A stretch of 64,000 bases of DNA from Bordetella bronchialis. Its GTDB lineage: Bacteria > Pseudomonadota > Gammaproteobacteria > Burkholderiales > Burkholderiaceae_B. Below the pieces are notes generated by a model. The model made no database searches, was not told the origin of the DNA, and saw nothing but the letters and a program-made list of their open reading frames with translations. This document shows, piece after piece, positions 32,680-42,618 of the stretch. Where the stretch lies: assembly GCF_001676705.1 (NCBI RefSeq), contig NZ_CP016170.1, positions 3,038,001 through 3,102,000 of the forward strand, in the 5' to 3' direction. The stretch's first letter is position 1. Each line of letters starts with the position of its first letter. A program made the position numbers and the translations under genes.

Positions 32680-34794
32680 ATGTCCACCCTACCCTGGCAC
32701 CGCGGGGAACTTGCCCTGCAATCGCATGCGGGCGCGCTCGCCAAAATGGACGATGTCGGCCGCCGCTTCATCCGCGACTACATGCCCGACCAGCACCGCG
32801 AGTTCTTCGCACAGCTGCCTTTCGTCGTGCTGGGGGCCGTGGCGCCGGACGGCACGGTATGGGCGACGCTGCGCGCCGCGCAGCCGGGCTTCCTGGTTTC
32901 GCCCCATCCCCGGCGCCTGGATATCGCCATCGCCCGCGAGCCCGCCGATCCCGCGGATGGCGGCCTGGAGGACGGTCAACCGGTGGGCCTGCTGGGCATC
33001 GACATGGCGACGCGGCGGCGCAACCGCATGAACGGCACCCTGCATCATGGCGATGGCGGGATCTCGCATATCGACGTGGTGCACAGCTTCGGCAATTGCC
33101 CCCGCTACATCCAGCAGCGCACCCTGTCTTTCACCCGCGATCCACGGGAACAGACCCGTATCGCGCCCCAAGTCCTGCCCGCGCTCGACGAGCGGGCCCG
33201 CGCCTTGATCGGCGGGGCGGACAGCTTCTTCGTCGCCTCTTATGCGGACCTGCCCGCAGGGCGGCAGGTGGACGTCTCGCATCGCGGCGGCAAGCCCGGC
33301 TTTGTCCGGCTCGACGACGATGGCGGCATGACGATTCCCGATTTCAACGGCAACCTGTTCTTCAACACGCTGGGCAACTTCATGGTCAATCCGGCGGCCG
33401 GACTGACCTTTGCCGACTTCGATACCGGCGAACTGCTGCAAATGAGCGGCACCGCCGAAGTGATCGTCGACTCCCCGGAGATCGCGGCCTTCCAGGGCGC
33501 CGAGCGGTTGTGGCGTTTCTTCCCGCGCACCATCGTGCGCCGTGAGCAGGCCTTGCCGCTGCGCTGGGCGCGCAGGGAAGACGGGGCATCGCCCAGCTCG
33601 CTGCTGACCGGCAGCTGGGATGACGCCGCCGACCGCATGCGCGCGGCCGCGCTGGCCGGCCGCTGGCGGCCATTCCGCGTGGCGCGCATCGTCGACGAAA
33701 GCAGCAGCGTGCGCTCTTTCCACCTGGAGCCCGCCGATGGCGCGGGCCGCGCGCCGCACCTGGCGGGCCAGTTCCTGCCCATACGCGTGACGCCCGCCGG
33801 CCAGGACAGGCCGCTGCCGCGCACCTACACCGTATCCTCCGCGCCTTCGGATGCCGGCTACCGCATCAGCGTCAAGCGCGAAGGCGCCGTATCTAGCCAT
33901 CTGCACGACAGCGTGCACGTGGGCGACATCGTCGAAGCCCGCGTCCCCGGCGGCAATTTCACGGTGGACGCGGCGGAAAAACGCCCGGCGGTACTGCTGG
34001 CGGCGGGCATCGGCGTCACGCCCTTGCTGGCCATGCTGCGCCACATCGTCTACGAGGGCCAGCGCAGGCAGCGGACGCGGCCGACCTGGTTCTTCCAGTC
34101 GGCGCGCACGCTGGCGGAACGGCCCTTCTCCGAGGAAATCGCCGCGCTGGCCGCGCAGGGCGGCGATGCGGTGCACCTGGTGCGCCTGCTCAGCGACCCC
34201 GCCGGCGCCCAGCCGGGCCAGGATTACGACGAAGCGGGCCGCATCGGCGTCGACGTCCTGCGCCGGCACCTGCCCTTCGACGATTACGACTTCTATCTTT
34301 GCGGTCCCGCATCCTTCATGCAGGCCCTGTACGACGGCCTGCGCGCGCTGAACGTCGCGGACGCACGCATCCATGCCGAGGCCTTCGGCGCGTCCTCGCT
34401 GGTCCGCCAGGCAGCGGCCGCCGCCAAGACCGATGGCAGCGCGCAAGGCGACGCCATCGCCGCGCGCGATACGCCCGCCGCACGCGGCGCCGCGGCCACC
34501 AACGGGCCCGCACATCCGCCGGCTGGCGAGCCCGTGCCGGTGGCCTTCGTGCGGTCGGCCACGCAAGCCCAATGGCAACCGGGCGCGGGCTCCCTGCTGG
34601 AACTGGCCGAGCAAAGCGGCCTGGCGCCGGACTTCGGCTGCCGCGGCGGCAGTTGCGGCACCTGCCGCACGCGCATCGTGCAGGGCGCGGTCGCCTATCC
34701 CCAGGCGCCGGAGTTCCCGGTGCCCGATGGCCAGGCCTTGATCTGCTGCGCGGTGCCCGCCGCCGGCGCGGCCCCCTTGCAGCTCGACTTGTAA
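32680..34794 (+). CDS. Fusion: FMN split-barrel, FAD/NAD reductase and 2Fe-2S ferredoxin
   Basis: The 704-residue protein joins three modules. Residues about 30-300 are a pyridoxamine-phosphate-oxidase-like split barrel (LPFVVLGAVAPDGTVWATL). About 325-565 is a ferredoxin-NADP reductase-like FAD/NAD domain (RTYTVSSAPSD, AAGIGVTPLLAML, YLCGPASFMQ). About 620-704 is a plant-type 2Fe-2S ferredoxin with C-x4-C-x2-C in GCRGGSCGTCRT and a last Cys in the LICCAV segment. It should pass electrons from NAD(P)H through FAD and the cluster, perhaps to the split barrel. An Ala/Arg-rich linker precedes the ferredoxin. AAGGAG precedes ATG 32680. Confidence 0.9.
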   Translation: MSTLPWHRGELALQSHAGALAKMDDVGRRFIRDYMPDQHREFFAQLPFVVLGAVAPDGTVWATLRAAQPGFLVSPHPRRLDIAIAREPADPADGGLEDGQPVGLLGIDMATRRRNRMNGTLHHGDGGISHIDVVHSFGNCPRYIQQRTLSFTRDPREQTRIAPQVLPALDERARALIGGADSFFVASYADLPAGRQVDVSHRGGKPGFVRLDDDGGMTIPDFNGNLFFNTLGNFMVNPAAGLTFADFDTGELLQMSGTAEVIVDSPEIAAFQGAERLWRFFPRTIVRREQALPLRWARREDGASPSSLLTGSWDDAADRMRAAALAGRWRPFRVARIVDESSSVRSFHLEPADGAGRAPHLAGQFLPIRVTPAGQDRPLPRTYTVSSAPSDAGYRISVKREGAVSSHLHDSVHVGDIVEARVPGGNFTVDAAEKRPAVLLAAGIGVTPLLAMLRHIVYEGQRRQRTRPTWFFQSARTLAERPFSEEIAALAAQGGDAVHLVRLLSDPAGAQPGQDYDEAGRIGVDVLRRHLPFDDYDFYLCGPASFMQALYDGLRALNVADARIHAEAFGASSLVRQAAAAAKTDGSAQGDAIAARDTPAARGAAATNGPAHPPAGEPVPVAFVRSATQAQWQPGAGSLLELAEQSGLAPDFGCRGGSCGTCRTRIVQGAVAYPQAPEFPVPDGQALICCAVPAAGAAPLQLDL

Positions 34795-34931
34795 GGCGGC
34801 CCCCGCGCCAACTATCGATGCCATGAGGGTAAATGGATCGAAATTAATCACTTCCGCCATGGTTCGCGCTTGCCTATAGTCCTGCCACGCCGGTGGATCG
34901 CGCCGGCCGATACAAGACACAGGAGATGGCG

Positions 34932-36086
34932 ATGGCGGGCGTGCTGGCAGGAATACGGGTGGTGGAACAAGGCACGTTCATCACCGGGCCGGCGGCGGGG
35001 ATGCTGCTGGCCGACCTGGGCGCGGACGTCGTCAAGCTGGAAAATCCCGACAAGGGCGACCCTTTCCGCGCCTTCAAGGGCGGCCTGTACAGCCCTCACT
35101 TCCAGACCTACAACCGCAACAAGCGCAGCGTGGCGCTGGACACGCGCGCCGAACAGGACCTGCGCGACTTCGACGCCTTGATCGCCAGCGCCGATGTCTT
35201 CATCCAGAATTTCCGCCCCGGCGTCGCCGAACGGCTCAATGCCGGCGAGGCCCGGCTGCGGGCCCTGAATCCGCGCCTGGTCTACTGCGCCATCAGCGGC
35301 TTCGGCGGCGACGGGCCGGCGGCGGACCGTCCCGCCTACGACACCGTGGCCCAGGCGGCCAGCGGCTTCCTTGGGTTGCTGATCAATCCCGCCAACCCCC
35401 GTGTGGTCGGTCCCGCCATCGCCGATTCGCTGACCGGCTTCTACGCCGCCTACGGCATCCTGGGCGCCCTGCATCGACGCGCCCGCACCGGCGAGGGCTG
35501 CACGGTGGCCGTCTCCATGCTGGAGGCGATGACGCATTTCAACCTGGACGCCTTCACGCATTATTTTTCGGCGGGCGAAGTGATGGGCCCCTACAGCCGG
35601 CCCAGCGTGTCGCAGTCCTACGTGCTGGAATGCGCCGACGGCAAGTGGATCGCGCTGCACATGTCGTCGCCGGAAAAGTTCTGGCAGGGACTGGCGGCCG
35701 CCATCGACCGCCCCGCCCTGTTCGACGAGGAACCCGCCTTTCGCACGCGCGAGGACCGCATCGCCAACCATGAAGCGCTGATCGCGCTGCTGCGCGGCAT
35801 CTTCAAGGCCAGGACGCGCGCGCAGTGGTGCGAACGGCTGCAGGCAAACGATGTCCCCCATGCGCCCATGTACGACGCCAGCGAGGCGCTGAACGATCCG
35901 CAGGCCCGCCACCTGGAATTGGAGGTCGCGACCCGCCACCCCGTGATGGGCGAGTTCCGCACGGTGCGCAGCCCGGTCAGCTTCGACGGCGTGCGGTCGA
36001 CGGCGGTATCGGCGCCGCCGATGCTGGGAGAACACACCGAGGAAGTGCTGGGCGAGCTGCGCGGCGCCCGGCCGCGGCAGCCGTAA
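34932..36086 (+). CDS. CaiB/BaiF-family (class III) CoA-transferase
   Basis: The 384-residue protein has the class III layout: N-terminal GIRVVEQGTFITGPAAGMLLADLGADVVKLE and the catalytic aspartate in RPAYDTVAQAASG (about residue 138). The family moves CoA between carboxylic acids. ATG 34932 is preferred over 34926 because AGGAG directly abuts the latter and is six bases from the former. It is followed by a Bug-type solute receptor and a citryl-CoA lyase-like gene, so a C4-C6 di- or tricarboxylate is the probable substrate class. Confidence 0.91.
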   Translation: MAGVLAGIRVVEQGTFITGPAAGMLLADLGADVVKLENPDKGDPFRAFKGGLYSPHFQTYNRNKRSVALDTRAEQDLRDFDALIASADVFIQNFRPGVAERLNAGEARLRALNPRLVYCAISGFGGDGPAADRPAYDTVAQAASGFLGLLINPANPRVVGPAIADSLTGFYAAYGILGALHRRARTGEGCTVAVSMLEAMTHFNLDAFTHYFSAGEVMGPYSRPSVSQSYVLECADGKWIALHMSSPEKFWQGLAAAIDRPALFDEEPAFRTREDRIANHEALIALLRGIFKARTRAQWCERLQANDVPHAPMYDASEALNDPQARHLELEVATRHPVMGEFRTVRSPVSFDGVRSTAVSAPPMLGEHTEEVLGELRGARPRQP

Positions 36087-36139
36087 AGGCGCTTGCGCCA
36101 AGCAAGGACACAACGACACAACGACAAGGAGAAGACATC

Positions 36140-37108
36140 ATGAAACCCCTGGCCTTTCTTGCCGCCGCGCTGTGCGGCATCGCCCTGCACGGCACGGGCG
36201 TCGCGGGCAGCTACCCCGAGCGTCCCGTGCGCATGGTGGTCGCCTTCGGCCCCGGCACCTCCACCGACACCACGGCGCGCCTGTTCGCCGAGAAGCTGTC
36301 CGGCGCGCTGGGACAAGCGGTCATCGTGGAGAACCGCGCCGGCGCGGGCGGCAGCATCGGCACCGACTACGTGGCCAAGGCGGCGCCCGACGGCTACACC
36401 ATCACCATGGGCACCGTCGGCACGCTGGCGATCAACAAGGGACTGTACAAGCGCCTGCCCTACGACCCGGTCACGTCCTTCGTCCCCATCGCCATGCCGG
36501 GCTATACGCCGACCTTGCTGGTGACGCGCGCCAACGCGCCCTGGAACACCGTGCAGGAGCTGGTCGCGTATGCCAAGGCCCATCCCGGCACCGTCACCTA
36601 TGCCTCGGCCGGCCCGGGCACGTCGGGCCACCTGGCGGGCGCGATGATGGCGGAAATGAGCAAGACGCAGATGCTGCACGTGCCGTACAAGGAAGGCGCG
36701 CAGGCCGTCACGGCCGTCATGTCGGGCGAAACGGACGTCCTGTTCTACCACCCCACCGCGGTCATGCCGCAGGTCAAGGCGGGCCGCTTGAAAGCGCTGG
36801 CCGCCAGTTCGGCGCGCCGCTCCGCCGCCGCGCCCGATGTGCCCACCATGCAGGAATCCGGCTTCCCCGGTTTCGACCTGACGGCGTGGTACATGCTGGC
36901 GGCGCCCGCCGGCGTCCCGCGGGACGTGCTGGCCACGCTGGGCAAGGCCGCCGCGCAGGTCATGCAAGACCCGGCCCTGCGGCAGAAGCTGGCCGACCTG
37001 GGCGTCGAGCCGTCGACCCTGGATACGGCCGCGCTGAACCCCTTCATCAAAACGGAAACCGCCAAGTGGGCCGACATCATCGTGCAGGCCAACGCGGCCC
37101 TGGACTGA
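36140..37108 (+). CDS. Bug-family (TTT) periplasmic substrate-binding protein
   Basis: The 322 residues begin with a signal peptide (MKPLAFLAAALCGIALHGTGVAG) and continue YPERPVRMVVAFGPGTSTDTTARL, the N-terminus of the Bordetella uptake gene family. The conserved ENRAGAGGSIGTDYVAKAAPDGYT follows. Such proteins bind carboxylates in the periplasm. No membrane components (TctB/TctA) are nearby, as is usual for orphan Bug proteins. It is sandwiched between the CoA-transferase and citryl-CoA lyase-like genes (53 and 10 bases). Confidence 0.94.
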   Translation: MKPLAFLAAALCGIALHGTGVAGSYPERPVRMVVAFGPGTSTDTTARLFAEKLSGALGQAVIVENRAGAGGSIGTDYVAKAAPDGYTITMGTVGTLAINKGLYKRLPYDPVTSFVPIAMPGYTPTLLVTRANAPWNTVQELVAYAKAHPGTVTYASAGPGTSGHLAGAMMAEMSKTQMLHVPYKEGAQAVTAVMSGETDVLFYHPTAVMPQVKAGRLKALAASSARRSAAAPDVPTMQESGFPGFDLTAWYMLAAPAGVPRDVLATLGKAAAQVMQDPALRQKLADLGVEPSTLDTAALNPFIKTETAKWADIIVQANAALD

Positions 37109-37118
37109 GGCATCGAAC

Positions 37119-37922
37119 ATGAAGATAGGCAAGGCGACCGTGCCGGTCACATCGATTTCCACCTCCAACAGCGAAACCATCGTGGTGCGCGGGCGCGACC
37201 TGTGCCAGGAGTTGATCGGGGTCGCGTCCTTTACCGACTACTTCCACTTCCTGGTGCTGGGCCGCATGCCGGACGGCAAATCGCGGCGCGTGCTGGACGC
37301 TACCCTGGTGGCCATCGCGGAGCACGGGCTGGTGCCCAGCGTGCAGGCCAGCCGCATGACCTATGCGGCCGCGCCGGATGCGCTGCAGGGCGCGGTGGCC
37401 GCGGGCATCCTGGGCTGCGGCTCGGTGATCCTGGGCGCCTCCGAAGCGGCGGGCGTGCTGCTGGACGCCATACGCCGGCGCGCCGCCCAAGGCAGCGATA
37501 TCGCCACGGCCGCGCGCGAAGTCATCCAGGAGTACCGCGCGGCGGGCAAGGCCATACCGGGCTACGGACACCCCTTGCACAAGGCGCGCGATCCGCGCGT
37601 CGCGCGGCTGATCGACGTGGCGCGCGAGGAAGCCATCGACACGTCGTACGTCGACATTGCGCTGGCCCTGGAGCCGGCCATCGAGGAAATCGTCGGCAAG
37701 GCGCTCAAGCTGAATGTGTCGGCGGCGATTCCCGCGCTGCTGCTGGGCATCGGCTTCCCCATCGCGGCGCTGAAGGGCGTGCCCATCCTGGCCCGCACCG
37801 CGGGACTGATCGGCCACCTGGTCGAGGAGGCCCGGCGGCCCATCGGCTTTGCGCTGTCGTACCAGGCTTCGCAGGCCGTCGAATACGACGGCGAGGTGCC
37901 GGCGGGCTATCGTCCCGGGTAG
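37119..37922 (+). CDS. Citryl-CoA lyase-like (citrate synthase fold) protein
   Basis: At 267 residues it is much shorter than citrate synthase (about 430) but keeps the citrate synthase histidine motif GYGHPLHKARDPR and the upstream PDALQGAVAAGILGCGS segment. This size matches citryl-CoA lyase-type proteins that cleave citryl- or citramalyl-CoA. With the CoA-transferase and Bug receptor it suggests activation and cleavage of a branched di- or tricarboxylate. Its 3' end overlaps the convergent LysR gene by 16 bases. Confidence 0.82.
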   Translation: MKIGKATVPVTSISTSNSETIVVRGRDLCQELIGVASFTDYFHFLVLGRMPDGKSRRVLDATLVAIAEHGLVPSVQASRMTYAAAPDALQGAVAAGILGCGSVILGASEAAGVLLDAIRRRAAQGSDIATAAREVIQEYRAAGKAIPGYGHPLHKARDPRVARLIDVAREEAIDTSYVDIALALEPAIEEIVGKALKLNVSAAIPALLLGIGFPIAALKGVPILARTAGLIGHLVEEARRPIGFALSYQASQAVEYDGEVPAGYRPG

Positions 37923-38806
37923 CCGGCGCGCCCCATCGCCTGCTTGCGCACCAGGGCGGCGAAGGCCTTGCCTGCCCGGTCCTGGGGATGATCCGCCTTG
38001 AACAGCAGCCCGGGCGTGCGCACGGGCGTGGGGTTCTCCAGGGGAATCATCTTCAGGCCGCTGTCCTGGGCCACGGCGTTGCATGCCACGACCGCGCCCA
38101 CTTCGGCGCGCGCCACCAGGCCCAGCATGGCGGCCACCGAGTTCATCTCGGCCACGATATCGGGCTCGGCCCCGGCCGCGGCGAAACACTCGTCCAACAG
38201 GCGCCGCGTGGAGAACCGGGCCGGCAGCAGCACCAGCGGCTCCCGATGCAGTTCGATCATGCGTATGCGCTTGCGCCGCGCCAGCGGGTGTGTGGCGCGC
38301 ACGGTCAACAGCAGCTCTTCATTGAAAAGCGGCTCGAAGCGCAGATTGCCCGGCGCGGCCGGCCGGTACGATACCCCCAGGTCCAGCGCGCCGGACTCCA
38401 GGCCGCCGATGATGGTATCGGCTTCCAGTTCCTCGACTTGCACCCGCACCGTGGGATGGCGCGCCAGGAACACGGCGACGCAGGCCGGGATGAAACTCAG
38501 GTTGAAGGTATGCGTGGTGCCTATCCGCACCACGCCCGTGACGTCATGGCCGCCACGCTTGAGTTCGCCCAGGCCCTGGTCGATCTCCCGCAGCGCGCGC
38601 TGCGCATAGGCCTGGAAGGCGTCGCCCGCCTCCGTCATGGTCACGCGGCGCCCGCTGCGCTCGAACAGCGGCCGCCCGACTTCCTCTTCCAGCTGGCGGA
38701 TCTGGTGCGACAAAGTGGACTGCGTGACGTGCACGCGCTCGGCCGCCCGCGTGAAATTCAGCGATTCGGCCAGCGCCAGGAAATATCTGAGATGGCGCAA
38801 TTCCAT
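37907..38806 (-). CDS. LysR-family transcriptional regulator (CynR/CbbR-like)
   Basis: The 299-residue protein begins MELRHLRYFLALAESLNFTRAAERVHVTQ, a textbook LysR helix-turn-helix. A substrate-domain with IRIGTTHTFNLSFIPACV-type residues follows. It is convergent with the CoA-transferase/Bug/lyase operon and its end overlaps the last gene by 16 bases. It could control that operon from the far end, but such placement is less predictive than divergent placement. Confidence 0.92.
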   Translation of the reverse strand: MELRHLRYFLALAESLNFTRAAERVHVTQSTLSHQIRQLEEEVGRPLFERSGRRVTMTEAGDAFQAYAQRALREIDQGLGELKRGGHDVTGVVRIGTTHTFNLSFIPACVAVFLARHPTVRVQVEELEADTIIGGLESGALDLGVSYRPAAPGNLRFEPLFNEELLLTVRATHPLARRKRIRMIELHREPLVLLPARFSTRRLLDECFAAAGAEPDIVAEMNSVAAMLGLVARAEVGAVVACNAVAQDSGLKMIPLENPTPVRTPGLLFKADHPQDRAGKAFAALVRKQAMGRAGYPGR

Positions 38807-38924
38807 GCGTAGGCTCCGGCAAGCGGCGGATAAACCGGCACGATTGTATCGGGGCGATCCCCGACCCCGGCACCGGCCCCGCCCCGGTCGCCAGCCGCGC
38901 GGGAGCGGGGGCCGGCCACCGCCG

Positions 38925-41900
38925 CTAGAAGCGCCAGGCGACGTTCACGCTGCCGGCATTCTGCCGGTTGCCGCCGCCGAACTGGCCGTTGTAGGCCACG
39001 CCCACGGTCGTCGATTTCGTCATCCGCATGTCGATGCCCAATTCCATGACGGCCGCGTCCTGCGCGATGGGAGCCCCGGCCACCGTGAAGGGCACGCTGT
39101 CGCCGAAGGCCATGGCGGTGGTGGGATCGAGGTCGCCGAAGGCATGGCGCCAGCCGGCCATGGCGTGCACGCGGCCCGGCATGCCGGCGGACTCGAAGCG
39201 CAGCTCGCCGCGCAGGCCCAGCGTCGTGGTGGTGACGGCGCTGCGCTCGCTTTCGCCGTCCAGGGCGGCCGCGCCCCCGGACTCGGAAAACCCGCGCACG
39301 CGCAGGTCGCTGTAGTTGACGCCGGCGAAGGGCTGCACCGCCATGCGGTCCGCCACGGGCAGGCGATAGCCCAGCTCGGTGAAGACCTGCGCGGTGCCGG
39401 CGTGATAACCGGCCTTGAGCGTGTCGGCCAATCCGGCGGCGGAGGTATCGCGGCGCGTATCGATATCGTGCCAGGTGTAGGCCGCGCCCGCGGTCCATTC
39501 GATGTGTCCCGGACCGGCCTGGAAGGCCTTGCCGCCAAAGACCGTGGCGCTGTAGCTGTCCACGTCCGCGGTGGCGGCGCGGTCGCGCAGCGACACATGG
39601 CTGCCGGTATAGCCCAGCGCCCCGCCCAGGCGCCAGCCGGCGCCGACCGCGTGGTCGCCGCCCACGAACAGGCCGCCGTCCGATTGCCGCACGCGTCCCG
39701 CGTTGCCATTGCCGTCCAGCGTGCGCCAGCTGCCGAAGACCTCGGCCCATAGCGGCTGCGCGGCCGACCGCGGCATCGCGGTCGCGCCCAATGCCGCCGA
39801 TCCCGCTTGTGCCACGGGGTCGCCGGCCGTCTGGCCGGCGTACAGGTTTGCGCGCAGATGCGCCGTGGGCAGGCTGGCCACCGTGTCTCCCACGCCGTGC
39901 AGCACGGCGATGGTGCTGGCGTGGATCTCGCCGGACAGGGCGTCGAATGCCGCCGGCGGCGCGCCCGCCGGCAGGTTCAGCACCTGGGAATAGACGGCGT
40001 TGTCCTGCGGCAGCGTCTGTACGGCATTGGCGACGGCGCGCTGGTTGCGCGTGTCGGCGGCATCGGCGAAGCGGATCGGCCGCGTGCCGCCGCCATTACC
40101 ATTGCCGCCGTTGCCGCCGTTGCCGCCGCCCCCGTCGCCGCCGTTGCCCGAGCCGCCGTCGCCCGGCACCTGCTTCAACTGCATCCGCAAGGTGACGTCG
40201 TTCGCGCCGTAGCTCAGCTTGGGATCCAGGAAGGCGTAGTTGCTGGCCACGCTGTTGAACGCGCCTTGCACGCCCCCTGCCGCCGTCACGATGGTGTAGT
40301 CGCGCGCCAGGCTGAAATTGCCGTCCGGGCCCACATGCACGACCGAACCCGCCAGCGTCGCCGTCCCGCCCACCGCGATGCGGTCGCTGGCCGTGGATGA
40401 AGAATCGACTTCCACCTGATAGACGGCGCCCGGCGCCATGGTGAAGTTGCCGGTGACGTGCAGCGTGCCGATGGAATTGCCCGGCGCCACGATGCCGCCG
40501 GCGCCGATCAGCGCGCCGCCGACCGTGCCCTGCCCGCCCAGCGTGGCGCCGTTGGCCACGGTCACGATGCCCGGCAGGACGGCGCCGGCGTGCGTGGCGT
40601 CGCCCACCACCAGCTTGCCCGCTTGCAGCGCGAAGGCGCCGGTGTACGTACTGGCGCCGTTCAGCGTCAAGGTGGCGGCGCCGGTCTTGGCCAGCGCGCC
40701 GCCGCCGGAAAGCGTGCCTTGCAGCGTCACGGGCTGCGGCGTATCCAGGGTGCCGCCGCCCGCGTCCACCACGATGGGGCGCGCGGTATCGATGGCAGCG
40801 GTATTGCGCAGGGTGCCGCCGTTGAAGGTCAGGGCGCCCGCGACATTGCCCAGCGCCGCGTCCGACCCGACGACCAGCGTGCCGGCGCTCAGGGTCCATG
40901 GCGTGACGCCGGCGTTGACGCCGGTCAACGTCCACGTGCTGGCGCCCGTTTTCTCGTAGCGGTTGAAGCCCTGGTACTGGACCGCGGCGCCCACGGCGCC
41001 GATCTGGCCGACGTTGAAGCTGGTACTGGCATCCGTCGTATCGCCGCCCAGGGCCAGGATATCCCCGCCGAGCGCCGTGCCGCTGGTGCTGACGACATTG
41101 CCCAGGATGGTGGACCCGGCCTGCAGCGTCAGGCGATTCGCACCGCCGCTCAATTCCACGGCATTGGCGCGGCCCCCGCCGAAGCTGCCCATGCCGCCCA
41201 CGATGGTGCCGCTATTGGCGATCGCGACGCCGCCCTGGGCGATCACGCCGGCCCCGCCGGCGCCCCCCGTTGTACCGCTGGGCGTGCCGCCGGCGCCGCC
41301 GAAGATGATACCGGCGTTCTGCAGGGCGCCGCCGGTGTTGACGTAGCGCACGCCGGCCCCGCCATTGCCGGGCTGGCCGCCGGCTCCGACGCTGTCGCCG
41401 CCCCGGCCACCGATGATCTGGCCAGCGGCATCGTTGACGATGGCGGTGCCGTTGGCGACGATGGCATCGCCGCCCGCCCCGGCCGCGGCCGCGCTACCTC
41501 CGTTGCCGCCACGGATGAACGCGGCATTGTTCACCGCCCCGCGGTTGGCGAGCACCGCGGCGCCGCCCAGGCCGCCCGCGCCGCTGGTTGCCTCGCCGCC
41601 CAAGCCGCCCTGTACGGTGCCGGCATTGTTGAACAGCGTGCCGCCATCGACCAGGAAGACGCCCGCGCCGCCACCGCCGCCGCCCGAATCCGGGCCCAGG
41701 CCGGCCGTGCCGCCGGTGCCGCCGACGATCACCGACCCGTCATGCTGGATGGTCCCGCCCGACACCAGTACCAAGGCGGCGCCCCCGCCGCCGCCGCCGC
41801 CGGCGCCGCCCACCGCCGTGGCTCCGTCGCCGCCATTGCCGCCGGAGACGGAGGTCCCATTGGTGAAAAGCACCGCATTCGCGCCGGTCAGGACCAGGCC

Positions 41901-42506
41901 GCCCTGGGCGCCGCTGCCGCCGCCGCCGCCCGCGTCGAAGGAACCGGCGCTGCCGTCCTCGCCGTCCAGCCCGAACATCGCGCTGGATAGCACCGTACTC
42001 GGGTTGCCGCTGACATTGCCCGGCGGCGTCAGGCTATTGCCCCCCGCGCCGCCCGGGGCGGCGAGGCCGCCGGCGCCGCCGCCGCCGCCCCCGCCCGAAC
42101 TGGCATCGCCTCCCAGGACGAGGCCTCCAAGGCCACCCGCAGAACTGGAATTGCCGCCGTTTGCGCCGGGTCCGGCGCCGCCGCCCAGCGGCGCGCCGCT
42201 GCCGCCGCCGCCGCCCGCGACGGGTGTGGCGGGGATCGGCCCCCCTTGTCCGCCGCCACCGCCGCCACCGCCCCCTGCCAGGCCACCCGCACCGCCACCG
42301 CCGCCATTGCCGTTCATGGAATCGCCGCCTTTACCGCCCTGTCCGCCGCCGCTGGCGATATCGCCCGGCGCGGCCCAGGCCGCCATGGGCGCGGCCGCGG
42401 AGAGGACGGCGGCGGCCAGGGCGAGCCTGAGCGTGGACAAGGGCAGATCGGGCGCGCGGCCATGCCGAGGGGTGCGATTTCCTTGCGGGGTGTTTTTCGT
42501 TTTCAT
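38925..42506 (-). CDS. Autotransporter with a glycine-rich passenger
   Basis: The 1193-residue protein has a basic, long signal peptide (cleavage after AWA, about 45) and a passenger of nearly continuous Gly-Gly repeats (about 52-450). A passenger-associated repeat follows (LAKTGAATLTLNGASTYTG), then an Asn/Gly-rich linker (about 805-830) and a C-terminal beta-barrel of about 260 residues ending in WRF. It is a type V secreted outer-membrane protein, probably an adhesin-like surface protein. No protease triad or RGD was noticed. A predicted promoter lies 106 bases upstream. The glycine repeats resemble mycobacterial PGRS composition; this is likely convergence. Confidence 0.92.
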   Translation of the reverse strand: MKTKNTPQGNRTPRHGRAPDLPLSTLRLALAAAVLSAAAPMAAWAAPGDIASGGGQGGKGGDSMNGNGGGGGAGGLAGGGGGGGGGQGGPIPATPVAGGGGGSGAPLGGGAGPGANGGNSSSAGGLGGLVLGGDASSGGGGGGGAGGLAAPGGAGGNSLTPPGNVSGNPSTVLSSAMFGLDGEDGSAGSFDAGGGGGSGAQGGLVLTGANAVLFTNGTSVSGGNGGDGATAVGGAGGGGGGGAALVLVSGGTIQHDGSVIVGGTGGTAGLGPDSGGGGGGAGVFLVDGGTLFNNAGTVQGGLGGEATSGAGGLGGAAVLANRGAVNNAAFIRGGNGGSAAAAGAGGDAIVANGTAIVNDAAGQIIGGRGGDSVGAGGQPGNGGAGVRYVNTGGALQNAGIIFGGAGGTPSGTTGGAGGAGVIAQGGVAIANSGTIVGGMGSFGGGRANAVELSGGANRLTLQAGSTILGNVVSTSGTALGGDILALGGDTTDASTSFNVGQIGAVGAAVQYQGFNRYEKTGASTWTLTGVNAGVTPWTLSAGTLVVGSDAALGNVAGALTFNGGTLRNTAAIDTARPIVVDAGGGTLDTPQPVTLQGTLSGGGALAKTGAATLTLNGASTYTGAFALQAGKLVVGDATHAGAVLPGIVTVANGATLGGQGTVGGALIGAGGIVAPGNSIGTLHVTGNFTMAPGAVYQVEVDSSSTASDRIAVGGTATLAGSVVHVGPDGNFSLARDYTIVTAAGGVQGAFNSVASNYAFLDPKLSYGANDVTLRMQLKQVPGDGGSGNGGDGGGGNGGNGGNGNGGGTRPIRFADAADTRNQRAVANAVQTLPQDNAVYSQVLNLPAGAPPAAFDALSGEIHASTIAVLHGVGDTVASLPTAHLRANLYAGQTAGDPVAQAGSAALGATAMPRSAAQPLWAEVFGSWRTLDGNGNAGRVRQSDGGLFVGGDHAVGAGWRLGGALGYTGSHVSLRDRAATADVDSYSATVFGGKAFQAGPGHIEWTAGAAYTWHDIDTRRDTSAAGLADTLKAGYHAGTAQVFTELGYRLPVADRMAVQPFAGVNYSDLRVRGFSESGGAAALDGESERSAVTTTTLGLRGELRFESAGMPGRVHAMAGWRHAFGDLDPTTAMAFGDSVPFTVAGAPIAQDAAVMELGIDMRMTKSTTVGVAYNGQFGGGNRQNAGSVNVAWRF

Positions 42507-42618
42507 ATCGGCGCAAATAAGCAGCAGCGGCGTGCACGAGCGCGCGCCAGCACTGGGGGGAAGCACTAGGGAAATCCAGCCCACATCGTTCGGTGGGCAG
42601 CGCCGCGGCTTAGGCCGA

